From positions 124,001-188,000 of the forward strand of contig CAVWJW010000004.1 of the NCBI GenBank assembly GCA_963755335.1: a stretch of 64,000 nucleotides of DNA, read 5' to 3'. Positions 63,591 through 64,000 of this stretch are shown one piece after another. How positions within the stretch are numbered: position 1 is the first letter of the stretch; every line of letters begins with the position of its first letter. Under the pieces are notes generated by a model. It was not told where the DNA came from. It saw nothing but the letters and a program-made list of their open reading frames with translations, and searched no databases. The position numbers and the translations under genes are program-made. Source of the stretch: UBA10649 sp963755335 (GTDB lineage Bacteria; Actinomycetota; Actinomycetes; S36-B12).

Positions 63591-64000
63591 CGACGATGAC
63601 GATGGCGAAGGCCCTCAACGCAGGCCTGCGCAAGGCGATGGAGCGCGACACCAAGGTCGTCCTCTTCGGCGAGGACATCGGCCGGCTGGGCGGGGTGTTC
63701 CGGGTCACGGACGGCCTGCAGAAGGACTTCGGCGAGCATCGCGTCATCGATTCACCCCTTGCCGAGAGCGGCATCGTCGGAACTGCCGTGGGACTGGCGA
63801 TGCGGGGCTACCGGCCCGTCGTCGAGATCCAGTTCGACGGCTTCGTGTACCCGGCGTTCGATCAGATCGTGTCGCAGGTGGCCAAGGTGCACCGCCGATC
63901 CGAGGGCACCGTGGCCATGCCCATCGTCATCCGCATCCCGTTCGGCGGCGGGATCGGAGCGGTCGAGCACCACAGCGAGTCGCCCGAGGCGTACTTCGCC
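63587..64000 (+). CDS. 2-oxoacid dehydrogenase E1 component, beta subunit (3' end outside window)
   Basis: GTG 63587 overlaps the alpha-subunit stop (GTGA). 138 residues are present: MTMAKALNAGLRKAMERDTKVVLFGEDIGRLGGVFRVTDGLQKDFG, DSPLAESGIVGTAVGLAMRGYRPVVEIQF, and IVIRIPFGGGIGAVEHHSESPEA. These match the N-terminal ThDP-binding domain of E1-beta, including the Glu in the LAESG motif. An E2 gene probably follows outside the window. Confidence 0.93.
   Translation, partial: MTTMTMAKALNAGLRKAMERDTKVVLFGEDIGRLGGVFRVTDGLQKDFGEHRVIDSPLAESGIVGTAVGLAMRGYRPVVEIQFDGFVYPAFDQIVSQVAKVHRRSEGTVAMPIVIRIPFGGGIGAVEHHSESPEAYFA

Noticed and set aside
1..64000. CRISPR arrays, tRNA or rRNA genes, prophage, transposase genes
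   Set aside because: I read through for regularly spaced repeats, cloverleaf-like segments and integrase or transposase motifs and found none.

Overview
This is about 64 kb of high-GC DNA from an actinobacterium (Actinomycetota). The evidence is the rpsF-ssb-rpsR-rplI-dnaB block, many GTG starts, frequent ATGA/GTGA stop-start overlaps, SigK/RskA-type sigma/anti-sigma pairs, a DipZ fusion protein, a DevR/DevS pair and cydABDC. I cannot name the genus. No tRNA, rRNA, CRISPR array, prophage or insertion sequence was recognised.

The reading frame breaks by single-base indels about 30 times. The breaks fall in genes that should be intact (dnaB, kdpA, kdpB, kdpD, kdpE, a femAB-like gene, dipZ and others), and most are a net gain of one base. 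This looks like uncorrected sequencing or assembly error rather than gene decay. Broken genes are therefore listed with their full reconstructed span, and the break points are stated.

Layout. 1-2661 (minus): alanine racemase family protein, FemAB-like peptidoglycan aminoacyltransferase, exonuclease III. 2835-4499: rpsF, ssb, rpsR, rplI and a strong terminator. 4513-7032: proline-rich DUF4190-type membrane protein, three tandem DUF805 proteins, low-molecular-weight tyrosine phosphatase. 7066-11034: a cluster of DnaA-box-like sites, then dnaB with two inteins, one carrying the W-C-T residues of class 3 inteins. 11276-19691: a stress-type cluster of DUF6325 protein, MalT/LuxR-type regulator, unknown protein, SHOCT protein, DUF2252 protein, arylsulfatase and membrane protein. 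19810-23387: dipZ, Met-rich repeat lipoprotein, sigK and rskA, with the same promoter motif in front of dipZ and of the lipoprotein. 23542-24767: small membrane protein divergent from a MarR regulator, plus a 52-residue membrane protein. 25095-35227: APC-type permease, a KdpD-like membrane domain protein and kdpFABCDE. 35306-38696: zinc-ribbon protein, a DapB-like protein lacking the catalytic His pair, a second RskA/SigK pair, and a secreted fasciclin protein. 38703-45764: esterase and an uncharacterised carbohydrate catabolic module (oxidoreductase, aldolase, FGGY kinase, membrane protein, class III aminotransferase, SDR). 45766-53626: secreted glycosidase, GNAT, PP2C/SpoIIE phosphatase, HisC/Pat aminotransferase, OatA-like acyltransferase, EamA exporter. 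53725-62385: cydABDC preceded by a DevR-like box, then a DevS-type sensor kinase and DevR. 62499-end: start of a pyruvate or branched-chain 2-oxoacid dehydrogenase operon.

How the parts work together. Kdp and the adjacent permease form a potassium-uptake region. CydABDC with DevRS suggests a low-oxygen or redox response. The two SigK-type pairs, dipZ, the Met-rich lipoprotein and the fasciclin protein resemble the mycobacterial SigK regulon, split here into two loci. The best candidates for undescribed biology are the SigK-type promoter module, the DUF6325-LuxR-SHOCT-DUF2252-sulfatase cluster, the DapB-like protein and the catabolic module.
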